Origin: Serratia nevei
GTDB lineage: Bacteria > Pseudomonadota > Gammaproteobacteria > Enterobacterales > Enterobacteriaceae
Direction: 5' to 3'
NCBI RefSeq assembly: GCF_024160145.1
Contig: NZ_JAMYWQ010000012.1
Location: 62,001 to 126,000 of the forward strand
DNA: 64,000 nt
This document shows positions 1 to 9,436 of the stretch, piece by piece. A model generated the notes under the pieces. The model ran no database searches. It saw only the letters and a list, made by a program, of their open reading frames with translations, and was not told the origin of the DNA. Positions within the stretch are counted from its first letter, which is position 1, and every line of letters starts with the position of its first letter. A program made the translations under genes and the position numbers.

Positions 1-307
1 TGCCGCCGCGCTCGTTCAGCTCTTTCGGATCCGCCCACACCGCATTGACCGGCACGCTGACCGCCAACGGGCGGCCGGCGCGATCGCTGATCATGCCGCG
101 CGCGGTCGGCACTTCCTGCACGCGCAGCGAACGCATGTCGCCTTCTTTCACCAGACGATCGGGATTGATGACCTGCAGGTAAGCGACGCGCAGCATCAGA
201 CCGACCATCGCCAGCAAAATACAGCCGCACAGCAACGCAAAACGCCAGCTGACAAAGCTGGCCTGATCTTCCTGGCGTCTCATCTTACCGGGGCGCGCTG
301 CTTTCAT
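1..307 (-). CDS. ftsI: Penicillin-binding protein 3 (FtsI), N-terminal part
   Basis: This is the first 102 codons of the septal peptidoglycan transpeptidase; the rest lies beyond the window edge. The start ATG is at 307. The N-terminus has a short basic cytoplasmic segment, one membrane-spanning helix at about residues 18-46 (starting FVSWRFALLCG), then the beginning of the periplasmic dimerisation domain with the R-G-x-I-x-D-R-x-G motif at about 70-78, typical of class B penicillin-binding proteins. It follows ftsL after 42 bases on the same strand, as in the enterobacterial dcw cluster. The catalytic domain is not visible here, so the call rests on the N-terminus and the neighbours. Confidence 0.95.
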   Translation of the reverse strand, partial: MKAARPGKMRRQEDQASFVSWRFALLCGCILLAMVGLMLRVAYLQVINPDRLVKEGDMRSLRVQEVPTARGMISDRAGRPLAVSVPVNAVWADPKELNERGG

Positions 308-349
308 GCGTTTCCTTTCTACTCCGTGTCATTATTCCGGTTAAACCAT

Positions 350-670
350 TCATTGTTTAACGATGATATTTTCCTGCGATGGATCAACGTGTTGCATCTG
401 CAGTTTTTCTGTCGCGATACGTTCAACCCGGCTGTGATCGCCGAGGGCGTTCTCTTCTAAAATCAGGTTGCGCCACTCGATATCCAGCGCATCGCGCTCC
501 AGAACCAGCTGCTCGCGCTCGGCGGTCAGCAGGCGGGTGCGGTGCGCGGTGGTCACCACGAAAATCGCGGAGACCAGTGACGCAATCAGTAAAATCATGG
601 GGATCTTGGCGTTGCGCAGCAAATCGCCGCCAATGACCCCGACCAAACCGTGGCGTTCGTTGCCGATCAC
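350..670 (-). CDS. ftsL: Cell division protein FtsL
   Basis: FtsL is a small bitopic divisome protein that forms a complex with FtsB and FtsQ and helps activate FtsWI. The 106-residue protein has a cytoplasmic tail, one transmembrane helix at about residues 22-41 and a periplasmic heptad-rich coiled coil (about 45-90, rich in Leu and Glu). Length and arrangement match the enterobacterial family. Its start overlaps the rsmH stop by four bases (ATGA, 667-670), which indicates translational coupling, and ftsI follows. Confidence 0.96.
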   Translation of the reverse strand: MIGNERHGLVGVIGGDLLRNAKIPMILLIASLVSAIFVVTTAHRTRLLTAEREQLVLERDALDIEWRNLILEENALGDHSRVERIATEKLQMQHVDPSQENIIVKQ

Positions 671-1608
671 GCGGGCATCCTCTCAGCAATACGCAGCACC
701 GAACTGCGCGCTCGCGGGTTGTCCGCCACTTCCGCTTCCGACGGCATCATTTTGCCCAGCGCTTTCAGCGTTCGCCCGCCCATGCTGCGCAGTTGCTCTT
801 CGGTCAACGGAATGCCCGCCGGCACCTGAGCGCCGCGACTATGGTGGCGCATAAAGCGTTTGACGATGCGGTCTTCCAGCGAGTGGAAACTGATGATCGA
901 CAAACGGCCCTGTGGGGCCAGCACTTCCAGCGCGCCGTCGAGCGCACGCTCGATCTCTTCCAGCTCGCTGTTGATATAGATACGGATCGCCTGGAAGCTG
1001 CGCGTCGCCGGATGCTTGTGCTTTTCACGGAACGGGCTGGCATCGGCAATCAGATCCGCCAGCTCTTTGGTGCGTGTCATCGGCTCCACGCAGTTTCTTT
1101 CCACGATGGCGCGCGCGATGCGCTTGGCGAAACGCTCTTCGCCAAAGGTTTTCAGCACCCAGGCGATGTCGTCCGCTTCGGCTTTCATCAGCCACTCTGC
1201 GGCGGGCAGGCCGGTGGACGGATCCATGCGCATGTCCAGCGGGCCGTCGCGCATAAAGGAGAACCCGCGCTCCGCGTCGTCAAGCTGCGGCGAGGAAACG
1301 CCCAGATCGAGCAGAACACCGTCGATCTTGCCCACCAGTTCGCGTTCCCGCACATAGTGCGACAACTCGGAGAATGGGCCGTGTACGATGGTAAAACGAG
1401 GATCTTCAATAGATTTGGCGGCTGCAATCGCCTGAGGGTCACGGTCAATCGCCAGCAAGCGCCCTTCCGGCCCCAGCTGGGACAGAATCAGACGAGAATG
1501 GCCACCGCGACCAAAAGTACCGTCGATATATATGCCGTTGCTGCGGATGTTGAGGCCGTTGACGGCTTCGTCCAGCAGGACGGTGGTGTGTTTATAGTTT
1601 TCCAACAT
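667..1608 (-). CDS. rsmH: 16S rRNA (cytosine1402-N4)-methyltransferase RsmH
   Basis: RsmH (older name MraW) uses S-adenosylmethionine to methylate N4 of C1402 in 16S rRNA, near the decoding site. The 313-residue protein carries the SAM-binding stretch GTFGRGGHS at about residues 30-38 and the family signature [18 protein letters not shown] at about 101-118. It lies two bases after the mraZ stop and overlaps ftsL, so mraZ, rsmH, ftsL and ftsI are one operon. Confidence 0.97.
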   Translation of the reverse strand: MLENYKHTTVLLDEAVNGLNIRSNGIYIDGTFGRGGHSRLILSQLGPEGRLLAIDRDPQAIAAAKSIEDPRFTIVHGPFSELSHYVRERELVGKIDGVLLDLGVSSPQLDDAERGFSFMRDGPLDMRMDPSTGLPAAEWLMKAEADDIAWVLKTFGEERFAKRIARAIVERNCVEPMTRTKELADLIADASPFREKHKHPATRSFQAIRIYINSELEEIERALDGALEVLAPQGRLSIISFHSLEDRIVKRFMRHHSRGAQVPAGIPLTEEQLRSMGGRTLKALGKMMPSEAEVADNPRARSSVLRIAERMPA

Positions 1609-1610
1609 GC

Positions 1611-2069
1611 TTATAGCGACAAGTCCTGTAGCCGCTCAGACAACGGTTCCTGAGTCGACTGTTCAGCGTCAATATCATCCTTGACTTGTTGATACCAGGT
1701 CTGTTCATCCCACAGTTCAAACTTGTTGAACTGACCGACCAGCATCACTTCTTTCGTGAGCCCGGCGTGCTGCCGCAGCGTATTGGCGAGCAGCAAACGA
1801 CCGGCACTATCCATCTGACACTCACTGGCATGCCCCAGCAGCAGGCGCTGAACGCGGCGCTCGGCAGGATTCATGCTCGACAGACGTGATAATTTTTGTT
1901 CAATAATTTCCCATTCGGGCAAAGGATAAAGCAGCAGGCAGGGCTGATGGAGGTCAATGGTACAGACCATTTGGCCTTGCGATTCCTCGTTGAGCAATTC
2001 CCGATATCGGGTAGGTACGGCGAGCCGCCCTTTGCTGTCGAGGTTGACCATCGTCGCTCCACGGAACAT
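1611..2069 (-). CDS. mraZ: Transcriptional regulator MraZ
   Basis: MraZ is a double AbrB-like (SpoVT/AbrB swapped-hairpin) DNA-binding protein that forms a ring and represses its own dcw promoter. The 152-residue protein shows the two repeated D-S-x-G-R motifs, DSKGRLAVP at about residues 11-19 and DSAGRLLL at about 87-94, one per half. It is the first gene of the dcw operon. A promoter and three TGGGN-like repeats lie directly upstream. Confidence 0.96.
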   Translation of the reverse strand: MFRGATMVNLDSKGRLAVPTRYRELLNEESQGQMVCTIDLHQPCLLLYPLPEWEIIEQKLSRLSSMNPAERRVQRLLLGHASECQMDSAGRLLLANTLRQHAGLTKEVMLVGQFNKFELWDEQTWYQQVKDDIDAEQSTQEPLSERLQDLSL

Positions 2070-2097
2070 TCCTGAGCTACCCCTTAGTGACCGTTTT

Positions 2098-2160
2098 CAC
2101 CACTTTACCCCACAAATTCCCACACAATGGAGTTTACGGAGGGTATGAAAACCTTGTCAA
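2098..2160 (-). promoter_or_regulatory. mraZ promoter with MraZ-binding repeats
   Basis: Reading the minus strand, a perfect -35 box TTGACA (2155-2160) is followed after 18 bases by TAAACT (2131-2136). Just downstream are three five-base repeats each separated by five bases: TGGGA (2118-2122), TGGGG (2108-2112) and TGGTG (2098-2102). E. coli MraZ is known to bind TGGGN repeats with this 5-base spacing in the same position, so autoregulation of the division cluster is the natural inference. The third repeat departs from TGGGN. Confidence 0.8.
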
Positions 2161-2932
2161 GCCAGAGCGCCAGCGCTTTGGCAATATTTCTCTGGTCATT
2201 TTGGGAGCTGGCTCGCGAAAGAAACGCTGATTATTCGACAATCAAAAATTAACACCATGATAAACGGAGAGAATTTTCTAAGCGGAAAGAATCTGATTAA
2301 AAACCTGACAAACTGGCGATTAATTAACTCATTACTTCCTTCTGCAAGCCATGTCTCATTTTTCAGCTCGGCAATCTCAGGGCGGTAACCGCTGGCGAGC
2401 CGCGCCCGCCAAGGCTCTGCGTCTGGCGAACCGATTGCGGAATAAGGCCATAACTCCTTGAGTTAATAACGCTCAATCGTTATTCACCGTAAAACCGGGC
2501 GCCATTTTACTTCAATTTGCACGGCCATGATGCGGCCGCGATAAAAATAAATGGCTCGGATATTACGAGCAGAAGTAATTTCGATTTAAATCAATTTGGT
2601 AAGATTATTCCCAAAATACCTGTTTACAATTATGGTTTCATTTTCTTACACCTTTATTTCCACAATTTTTGCCGGAAAAAATCCCCGCTCGGCGTAAAAA
2701 AACGCAACCACATGTTTTTAATAGATTTATCTTAAAATACCGATTTTAATCTCTCTGCCCCCTCATCTTCCCGGGTTCTGCGGGACAAAAACCGAACAAA
2801 TGTTAAAAATAAAAATATAAATCTAGTTAAAAAACAAAACCCAGATTAGTACACTATAAAAAATGCAAATAGCCAACCTTAACAACTGATAATTAAAAAA
2901 TTAACAGTATTTTAACCCAGTAAGGATGCCAT
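2161..2932. other. Long AT-rich intergenic region before alaE
   Basis: About 770 bases between the dcw promoter and alaE show no convincing gene. A 72-codon open frame at 2517-2735 (+) has no ribosome binding site or recognisable family and a composition unlike the neighbours. The section from about 2540 to 2930 is strongly AT-rich with A and T tracts. TATAAA near 2856 is a possible alaE -10 box, and AAGGA just before the alaE ATG is its ribosome binding site. E. coli alaE is under Lrp control. AT-rich DNA of this kind would suit Lrp or H-NS binding, but I cannot point to a specific site. Confidence 0.5.
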
Positions 2933-3373
2933 ATGCTTTCTCCCACCGCCCACTGGCGTAGCGCCGCTGCCGATACGTTCGCGCTGGTGGTGTACTGTTT
3001 TATCGCCGGTATGGCGATAGAAGTGTTGATCTCCGGCATGAGCTTCCAGCAATCCCTCTCTTCCCGCCTGCTGTCGATCCCGGTCAACATCCTGATCGCC
3101 TGGCCTTACGGCTGTTATCGCGACATGTTTATCCGCACGGCGCGCCGCAGCCCGCGCGGCCAATTCGTGCTGCGCAACCTCGCCGACCTGCTGGCCTACG
3201 TCAGCTTCCAGTCACCGGTTTATGCCGCCATTCTGTGGAGCGTAGGCGCCGACGGCCAGCAAATGCTGGCGGCGGTAACCAGCAATGCGCTGGTCTCCAT
3301 GGCGATGGGCGTAGTGTATGGCTATTTCCTGGAATATTGCCGGCGGCTGTTCCGGGTGGCAGGCTACGTCTAA
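2933..3373 (+). CDS. alaE: L-alanine exporter AlaE
   Basis: AlaE is a small inner-membrane exporter that relieves toxic L-alanine accumulation. The 146-residue product has about four hydrophobic segments and the conserved family stretches [27 protein letters not shown] and [10 protein letters not shown], and its length is close to E. coli AlaE (149). The ATG is preceded by AAGGA. In E. coli alaE is elsewhere on the chromosome; here it lies between cra and mraZ, convergent with cra, so this is a rearranged location. Confidence 0.93.
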   Translation: MLSPTAHWRSAAADTFALVVYCFIAGMAIEVLISGMSFQQSLSSRLLSIPVNILIAWPYGCYRDMFIRTARRSPRGQFVLRNLADLLAYVSFQSPVYAAILWSVGADGQQMLAAVTSNALVSMAMGVVYGYFLEYCRRLFRVAGYV

Positions 3374-3376
3374 ACC

Positions 3377-3400
3377 AGGAGCCCGACAAAGCGGGCTCCT
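3377..3400. terminator. Hairpin between convergent alaE and cra
   Basis: A 9-bp inverted repeat, AGGAGCCCG then CGGGCTCCT, with a 6-base loop lies in the 37-base gap between the two converging stop codons. Neither side has a good T-tract, so it may act as a shared 3' end or mRNA-stabilising hairpin rather than a strong intrinsic terminator. Confidence 0.5.
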
Positions 3401-3410
3401 GTAGAGCGAA

Positions 3411-4415
3411 CTATTTGCGGCTCAGGCTGCCGCGGCGGAACAGATTGCGGCGAATGCGCGTCAGCCCCGGCTGAGGTTTACGCGGTTCGTCCAGGCTGGC
3501 CAGCACCAGCTCCAGCACGCGCTCGGCCACGTCACGATGGCGCTGCGCCACCGCCAGCACCGGGCACTCGAGGAAATCCAACAGTTCATGGTCGCCGAAG
3601 GTGGCAATCGCCAGATCGGTCGGCAAACGGCCGCGTTGCTTCAGCGTCACGTCCATCACGCCCTGCAACAGCGAGAACGAGGTGGTGAACAACGCCTGCG
3701 GCATCGGGTGCGTTTTCAGCCACTCGGCAAACAGCGCGCCGGCGGCTTCACGTTCATAGCTGTTGGCATACAGATAATCGACGTGGCGGGGATCCTCTTG
3801 CCAGGCCTGGCGGAAGCCCTGCTCACGCAGGAAGCTCACCGAAAGCTCCGGCAAGGCGCCCAGATACAACACCGATTCAGCCGGGAAGGTGCGTAGCTCC
3901 TGCGCCAGCGCAAAGGCATCTTCCTGATCGGCCCCGACGACGCTGATGAAATGCTCGCGGTCCAGCGCGCGGTCCAGCGCGATGATCGGCAGCGGATCGT
4001 TGGCCCAGCGTTGATAGAAAGGATGCTCCGGCGGCAAGGCGGTGGAGACGATGATGGCGTCCACCTGGCGCTGCAGCAGGTGCTCGATACAGCGCATTTC
4101 ATTGTCCGGCTGATCTTCGGAACAGGCGATCAGCAATTGGTAACCACGCTGGCGCGCCTGCCGCTCCAGGTAGTTGGCGATGCGGGTATAGCTGGTATTT
4201 TCCAGATCCGGGATCACCAGACCGATAGAACGGGTGCGCCCGGCGCGCAGCCCCGCCGCGACGGCATTCGGGTGATAGTTATGCTCCCTGACCACGGCCA
4301 TCACTTTCTCGACGGTTTTATCGCTGACACGATACTGCTTCGCCTTGCCGTTGATGACGTAACTGGCCGTCGTGCGCGAAACGCCCGCGAGACGCGCGAT
4401 TTCATCCAGTTTCAC
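3411..4415 (-). CDS. cra: Catabolite repressor/activator Cra (FruR)
   Basis: Cra is a LacI-family regulator that senses fructose phosphates and switches genes between glycolysis and gluconeogenesis. The 334-residue protein has the N-terminal LacI helix-turn-helix ([20 protein letters not shown], residues 1-20), a hinge near 50-60 and a periplasmic-binding-protein-like effector domain. Length and sequence match the enterobacterial protein almost throughout. It follows ilvH on the same strand with a terminator between them, so it probably has its own promoter in 4416-4577. Confidence 0.97.
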   Translation of the reverse strand: MKLDEIARLAGVSRTTASYVINGKAKQYRVSDKTVEKVMAVVREHNYHPNAVAAGLRAGRTRSIGLVIPDLENTSYTRIANYLERQARQRGYQLLIACSEDQPDNEMRCIEHLLQRQVDAIIVSTALPPEHPFYQRWANDPLPIIALDRALDREHFISVVGADQEDAFALAQELRTFPAESVLYLGALPELSVSFLREQGFRQAWQEDPRHVDYLYANSYEREAAGALFAEWLKTHPMPQALFTTSFSLLQGVMDVTLKQRGRLPTDLAIATFGDHELLDFLECPVLAVAQRHRDVAERVLELVLASLDEPRKPQPGLTRIRRNLFRRGSLSRK

Positions 4416-4577
4416 ATTAACCCCTTAATGACGCTGAAAATAGAAGTGAAGGCTGTGCTCGGATTAACCATGACATCCCGTGCGGTTATTCAATCCAGCC
4501 TCTGCGATCTAACAGCAGAAAACACTGCCTAGCAACCGCTTTTGCCGAAAGGTGCCAGCAATCGGGCAAAAAATACC

Positions 4578-4608
4578 GAAAAACAAAGGGCGCAGCCACG
4601 CTGCGCCC
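4578..4608 (-). terminator. Rho-independent terminator after ilvIH
   Basis: On the minus strand a 9-bp GC-rich stem, GGGCGCAGC / GCTGCGCCC with a 3-base loop, is followed by TTTGTTTTT. It lies 25 bases after the ilvH stop and separates ilvIH from cra. Confidence 0.85.
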
Positions 4609-4633
4609 CCGATTATTCACCGCCTGACCACCA

Positions 4634-5125
4634 TCAGCGCATGATCTTATCGCCGCGCGACACGCCGACTACCCCGGAACGGGCCACTTCGACGATCTCC
4701 GCCACTTCGCGCACCGCGCTCAGGAAGGCGTCCAGTTTGTCGCTGGTGCCGGCCAGCTGCACCGTGTACAGCGTCGCCGTCACATCGACGATCTGGCCGC
4801 GGAAAATGTCGGCGCAGCGCTTCACCTCTTCACGGCCGTAGCCACTGGCCTGCAGCTTCACCAGCATGATCTCGCGCTCGACGTGGGCACCCTGCACCAG
4901 CTCGCTGACGCGCAGCACGTCCACCAGCTTGTGCAGCTGTTTCTCAATCTGCTCCAGCACTTTCTCGTCGCCGACGGTCTGGATAGTCATGCGCGACAGC
5001 GTCGGATCGTCGGTCGGTGCCACCGTCAGGCTCTCGATGTTGTAACCGCGCTGGGAGAACAGCCCGACCACGCGCGACAAGGCGCCGGATTCGTTTTCCA
5101 GCAAGACAGATAAAATACGGCGCAT
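4634..5125 (-). CDS. ilvH: Acetolactate synthase III, regulatory subunit IlvH
   Basis: IlvH is the small valine-binding subunit of acetohydroxyacid synthase III. It activates the catalytic IlvI subunit and confers feedback inhibition by valine. The 163-residue protein has an N-terminal ACT domain (about residues 3-78, beginning [19 protein letters not shown]) and a C-terminal ACT-like domain ending SRGDKIMR, the same length as in E. coli. It starts two bases after the ilvI stop. Confidence 0.97.
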   Translation of the reverse strand: MRRILSVLLENESGALSRVVGLFSQRGYNIESLTVAPTDDPTLSRMTIQTVGDEKVLEQIEKQLHKLVDVLRVSELVQGAHVEREIMLVKLQASGYGREEVKRCADIFRGQIVDVTATLYTVQLAGTSDKLDAFLSAVREVAEIVEVARSGVVGVSRGDKIMR

Positions 5126-5127
5126 GA

Positions 5128-6846
5128 TCAGGTCCTCTCCGTTTTGCTAAGCCACATTTCGTCCATGCTTCCGCCGCGGATCTGCATCGGGTAAACATGT
5201 TCGGTTTCATCGACGGTCACGTCGACGAACACCAGCCGCTCTTTTTCCGCCAGCGCCTGCGCCAGCTTGCTTTCCAGCTCATCCGGCGTGCGGATGGCGA
5301 TGCCGACATGGCCGTAAGCCTCGGCCAGCTTGACGAAGTCCGGCAGAGAATCCATATAGGACTGCGAGTGGCGGCCGGAATAGATCATGTCCTGCCACTG
5401 CTTCACCATGCCCAGATAGCGGTTGTTGAGGTTCACCACCACCACCGGCAGGTTATATTGCAGCGCGGTGGACAGCTCCTGAATGTTCATCTGAATGCTG
5501 CCGTCGCCGGTCACGCACACCACGGTTTCCTCAGGCAGCGCCAGCTTGACGCCCAGTGCCGCAGGCAAACCGAAGCCCATGGTGCCGAGGCCGCCGGAGT
5601 TGATCCAGCGGCGCGGTTTGTCGAACGGATAATAGAGCGCGGCGAACATCTGGTGCTGGCCCACGTCCGAGGTGACATAGGCGTCGCCTTTGGTCAGGCG
5701 GTGCAGGGTTTCGATCACCGCCTGCGGTTTGATGGTGCCGCTGTGCTTGTCGTAACCCAGACAGTCGCGGGCACGCCACTGCTCGATAGACTGCCACCAG
5801 TCGCGCAGCGCATCGTGATCCTGCGCTTTCTCGTCCTGTGCCAACAGCTCCAGCATCTGCACCAACACCTGCCTGGCATCGCCGACGATCGGAATATCGG
5901 CGTCCACCGTTTTGGAGATCGAAGTCGGATCGATATCGATGTGCAGCACGGTGGCGTCTGGGCAGTATTTAGCAAGGTTATTGGTGGTGCGATCGTCGAA
6001 ACGCACGCCGACGGCGAAGATCAGGTCGGCATGGTGCATGGTTTTGTTGGCTTCATAGGTGCCGTGCATGCCGAGCATGCCGACGCTCTGGCGATGGGTG
6101 CCGGGGAATGCGCCCAACCCCATCAGGCTGCTGGTCACCGGCAGGTTCAGCTGCTCCGCCAACGCCAACAATTCGGCCTCGCAACCGGCGTTGATCGCGC
6201 CGCCGCCGACGTACATCACCGGCTTTTTGGCCGCCAGAATGGTTTGCAACGCACGTTTGATCTGCCCGCGGTGGCCCTGCACCGTCGGGTTATAAGAACG
6301 CATGCTCACGTCCTGCGGGTAGGCATAAGGCATCCGCACCGCCGGGCCGACGATATCTTTCGGCAGATCGATCACCACCGGGCCGGGGCGGCCGCTGGAA
6401 GCCAGGTAGAACGCCTTCTTCAACACCGCCGGGATGTCTTCGGTGCGTTTTACCAGGAAGCTGTGCTTCACCACCGGGCGCGAAATCCCCACCATATCGC
6501 ACTCCTGGAAGGCGTCGTAGCCGATCAGCGAGCTGGGCACCTGCCCCGACAGCACCACCATCGGGATCGAGTCCATGTAGGCGGTGGCGATACCGGTAAT
6601 GGCGTTGGTGGCGCCGGGGCCGGAGGTCACCAGCACCACGCCCACTTCACCGGTGGCGCGCGCGTAGCCGTCGGCCATGTGCACCGCCCCCTGCTCGTGG
6701 CGCACCAGAATATGATCGATCCCTCCGACCGTATGCAGGGCGTCGTAGATATCGAGCACCGCCCCGCCGGGGTAGCCGAATACATGCTTAACGCCCTGAT
6801 CGATCAACGATCGGACGACCATCTCGGCTCCTGACAACATCTCCAT
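5128..6846 (-). CDS. ilvI: Acetolactate synthase III, catalytic subunit IlvI
   Basis: IlvI is the thiamin-diphosphate enzyme that condenses two pyruvates to acetolactate, or pyruvate and 2-oxobutyrate to acetohydroxybutyrate, in valine, leucine and isoleucine synthesis. The N-terminal domain holds the catalytic glutamate in RHEQGA (about residue 51), followed by a FAD-fold middle domain and a C-terminal domain with the TPP motif GDGSIQMN (about 445). I chose the ATG at 6846 (572 residues, beginning [11 protein letters not shown]): it aligns with E. coli IlvI (574) and has GGAGG upstream. A longer frame open to 6918 is not supported. Confidence 0.96.
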   Translation of the reverse strand: MEMLSGAEMVVRSLIDQGVKHVFGYPGGAVLDIYDALHTVGGIDHILVRHEQGAVHMADGYARATGEVGVVLVTSGPGATNAITGIATAYMDSIPMVVLSGQVPSSLIGYDAFQECDMVGISRPVVKHSFLVKRTEDIPAVLKKAFYLASSGRPGPVVIDLPKDIVGPAVRMPYAYPQDVSMRSYNPTVQGHRGQIKRALQTILAAKKPVMYVGGGAINAGCEAELLALAEQLNLPVTSSLMGLGAFPGTHRQSVGMLGMHGTYEANKTMHHADLIFAVGVRFDDRTTNNLAKYCPDATVLHIDIDPTSISKTVDADIPIVGDARQVLVQMLELLAQDEKAQDHDALRDWWQSIEQWRARDCLGYDKHSGTIKPQAVIETLHRLTKGDAYVTSDVGQHQMFAALYYPFDKPRRWINSGGLGTMGFGLPAALGVKLALPEETVVCVTGDGSIQMNIQELSTALQYNLPVVVVNLNNRYLGMVKQWQDMIYSGRHSQSYMDSLPDFVKLAEAYGHVGIAIRTPDELESKLAQALAEKERLVFVDVTVDETEHVYPMQIRGGSMDEMWLSKTERT

Positions 6847-7162
6847 GGGTTTGCCTCCAGGCTTGCTTATTCTTCTCTGGCGCCGGAACGTAGCGCCTGC
6901 TGCGGGGCAATGCCCCAAAGTTTTTATGGGTTGTCGCTATCGAATTAACATAACGTCAGAATATGGGGCAGGCAAACGGCAAAATGGCTTAACGGTAGCG
7001 GGGTTATTGCCAAGCGGCTGGAGATCGCGGCTTTATAAAAACAATGCGCTAGCCTCGGGGTTGTCAGGCTAGGCATTGTTTCGAACAGGCGGGAAATTAC
7101 AGAACTAAATCAGGTGAAGGATATGCCGCTTTTTTGGCCGGGCACATGGCCCGGCGGCGGCG
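6847..7162. other. ilvIH upstream region
   Basis: This 316-base gap precedes ilvI and follows the acyl-CoA synthetase gene on the same strand. In E. coli the equivalent DNA carries several Lrp sites that activate ilvIH and make it leucine-responsive. I see AT-rich patches near 6940-6965 and 7080-7115 but cannot assign Lrp sites by eye. A GC hairpin at 7137-7155 lies just after the synthetase stop, but the run of U needed for termination on that strand is absent. Confidence 0.45.
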
Positions 7163-8971
7163 TCAGGCCTGTTCCTGGTACATCGAGTCGATTTCACGCT
7201 GATAGCGCTGCAGGATCACTTTACGGCGCAGCTTCAGCGTTGGCGTCAACTCCCCCAGCTCCATCGAAAAGGCCGCCGGCAGCAGCGTGAACTTCTTCAC
7301 CTGTTCGAAGCGCGCCAGCTCCTTTTGCATCTCGCGCAGGCGCTTTTCGAACAGCTCAAGGATTTGGCCATTGCGCAACAGCTCCAGGCGATCCTGGTAT
7401 TTCAGGTTCACTGACTTCGCGTACTCTTCCAGCGACTCAAAGCACGGCACGATCAGCGCGGAAACGAATTTACGCGCATCGGCGATGATCGCCACCTGCT
7501 CGATAAAGCGATCCTGCGCCAGCGTGCCTTCCAGCATCTGCGGCGCGATATATTTGCCGCCGGAGGTTTTCATCAAATCCTTCAGGCGTTCGGTGATGAA
7601 CAGGTTGCCCTCTTCATCGATCGCCCCGGCGTCGCCGGTTTTCAGCCAGCCGTCCTCGGTAAAGGTCGCGGCGGTTTCCAACGGCTTGTTGAAATAGCCG
7701 CGCATCACGATCGGCCCGCGCACCTGGATTTCATTTTCCTCGCCAATGCGCACCTCGACCTCCGGCAGCGGTTTGCCGATGGAGCCGAAGCGGAAATGCC
7801 CCTCTTCCCAGCAGGAGACGGTCGCACAGGTTTCGGTCATGCCGTAACCGTACTTGATGTTGACGCCCATCGCCTGGAAAAACAGGATCACATTGTCGTC
7901 CAGCTTGGCGCCCGCCGCCGGCAAAAAGCGCACCCGGCCGCCGAGGATACCGCGCAGCTTGCTCAACACCAGCTTATCGGCCCAGCGGTGGGTGAAGTCG
8001 AACACTTTGCCCAACGGTTTGCCGGCGCGCTCCTGCAGGAATTTGCGCTCGCCGCAGACGATCGCCCAGTGGAACAACGCACGGCGCAGCCAAGGAGCGC
8101 GCGCCACTTTTTCGTGCACCGCGCTGAAAATCTTCTCGTAGAAACGCGGCACCGCACACATCAGCGTCGGGCGGACCTGCCCCATCGCTTCCCGCACCCA
8201 GTCGGTGTTCGGCAGGAAAACGTTCTGCGCGCCGGAATGCATCACAAAGAAGCTCCAGGCCCGCTCAAAAACGTGCGACAGCGGCAGGAAGCTGAGCGAC
8301 ACATCTTCTTCGCCGACCGTCAGCCTTTCATCATGCAGATAGAGCTGCGCCGCCAGGTTGCGGTAGTCCAGCATCACTCCTTTCGGCTCGCCGGTAGTGC
8401 CCGAGGTATAGATCAGGGTGAAGAGATCCTGCAGGTCGCACTCTTCAATACGCTGCCGGCGTTGAGCGGCGAAAGCCGCCGGATCGGCAGCGCGCTCGAA
8501 CGCACTCAGATGTTGTGCTATCTCGCAGCCGCGCAGATCGGCGCCCTCATCAAATACGATAATGTGACTCAGCTGTGGGCAGACGCCGCGCAGCGCGATG
8601 GCGGCGTCCAACTGCGCCTGCTCGCCGACGAACACTATGCGGATATCAGCGTCGTTGATAACGAACGCCGCCTGAGCCGGCGTGTTGGTGGCGTAAAGGG
8701 GGACGCTGACGCCACGCAGGTGCAGGATCGCCAGATCGGCCAACGACCAGGCCACGGCGTTATTGGCGAAAATGCCGATGCGCTCTTGCACTTCTGCGCC
8801 CAGAGCCAGCAGCCCGGCGGCAATGCGTTCAAGGCGGACGGCGGCCTCTCCCCAAGTCAGTTGAAACTCGCCGTTGGGCGACCATTGGCGAAAAGCTGTG
8901 CGATCGGCTCGGTGGGTGATTTGATGCTGTATACGAGGGATCAGATGGTATTGCAGCAGATTAGTGATCAT
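7163..8971 (-). CDS. Long-chain acyl-CoA synthetase (AMP-forming)
   Basis: The protein is a 602-residue member of the ANL adenylating superfamily, close to long-chain fatty-acid:CoA ligases of the FadD15 type. It should activate fatty acids to acyl-adenylate and then acyl-CoA. Motifs visible: P-loop-like YTSGTTGEPKG (188-198), the adenine-binding YGYGMTET (374-381), GWLKTGD (441-447) and the hinge and C-domain region ITERLKDLMKTSGGKYIAP (459-477). It has no membrane segment. It stands alone between leuO and ilvIH, which are neighbours in E. coli, so it looks inserted. It is probably transcribed from its own promoter in 8972-9186. Confidence 0.9.
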   Translation of the reverse strand: MITNLLQYHLIPRIQHQITHRADRTAFRQWSPNGEFQLTWGEAAVRLERIAAGLLALGAEVQERIGIFANNAVAWSLADLAILHLRGVSVPLYATNTPAQAAFVINDADIRIVFVGEQAQLDAAIALRGVCPQLSHIIVFDEGADLRGCEIAQHLSAFERAADPAAFAAQRRQRIEECDLQDLFTLIYTSGTTGEPKGVMLDYRNLAAQLYLHDERLTVGEEDVSLSFLPLSHVFERAWSFFVMHSGAQNVFLPNTDWVREAMGQVRPTLMCAVPRFYEKIFSAVHEKVARAPWLRRALFHWAIVCGERKFLQERAGKPLGKVFDFTHRWADKLVLSKLRGILGGRVRFLPAAGAKLDDNVILFFQAMGVNIKYGYGMTETCATVSCWEEGHFRFGSIGKPLPEVEVRIGEENEIQVRGPIVMRGYFNKPLETAATFTEDGWLKTGDAGAIDEEGNLFITERLKDLMKTSGGKYIAPQMLEGTLAQDRFIEQVAIIADARKFVSALIVPCFESLEEYAKSVNLKYQDRLELLRNGQILELFEKRLREMQKELARFEQVKKFTLLPAAFSMELGELTPTLKLRRKVILQRYQREIDSMYQEQA

Positions 8972-9436
8972 AGTGCCCTAAGCCTGAAATGAATCAAACA
9001 GTTAAGTCAGACAACGCCTTGCGGCCGCCTTCTCAGCTTACACGTGTTTACTTTTTTCTGCGCAGTCTACCTACTCTCAGGCAGAGGGAAAAGCGATTTC
9101 AGCGTAGAAGTGTGAGCCAAAACTCAGGCCTGCTTGCGCGCTTCCCTAGGTTGGACAGAATGGGAAAGAAAAGGTTTGGCGGCGGCAATAAAATGCGGCC
9201 CATTCGGGCCGCCGCATCGGATTAGTTTAAAATACCAATCGGAAAGTAAAAATCAGAATATAAATTCATATTAATTATTTTTGGAAAACGAACAGACCCA
9301 CCCTGAAAACAAGTTATTTTATCGCCGCAAAACCAAGAAATATCTTAATAAAAACACAGATAGTTCTTAGTTCTTATCATGAGAAAAAAACACTCAGTTG
9401 AATATTGTTTTTATATAACGCCATGCCCTTACCGTT
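8972..9436. other. Gap between acyl-CoA synthetase gene and leuO
   Basis: The stretch holds the 3' end region of leuO with its terminator (9187-9212), an AT-rich part (9225-9400), and about 215 bases upstream of the acyl-CoA synthetase gene that should contain its promoter. Short open frames here (for example 8989-9225 and 9379-9720 on the plus strand) have no recognisable family or ribosome binding site. Confidence 0.45.
9187..9212 (-). terminator. Terminator-like hairpin downstream of leuO
   Basis: On the minus strand GCGGCCC / GGGCCGC (7-bp stem, 4-base loop) is followed by ATTTTATT. It lies about 225 bases after the leuO stop and upstream of the acyl-CoA synthetase gene, so it would separate the two transcripts. 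Confidence 0.65.

Noticed and set aside
2517-2735. 72-codon frame in the AT-rich gap before alaE
   Set aside because: No ribosome binding site, no homology I recognise and a composition that follows the AT-rich background.
5197-6834. 545-codon antisense frame opposite ilvI, and similar ones opposite leuA, leuB, thiP, ileS and others
   Set aside because: All lie opposite conserved enzymes, have no ribosome site and no recognisable motif.
7137-7155. GC hairpin after the acyl-CoA synthetase stop as a terminator
   Set aside because: On the transcribed (minus) strand it is followed by A residues, not U; the T-run lies on the other strand before the stem.
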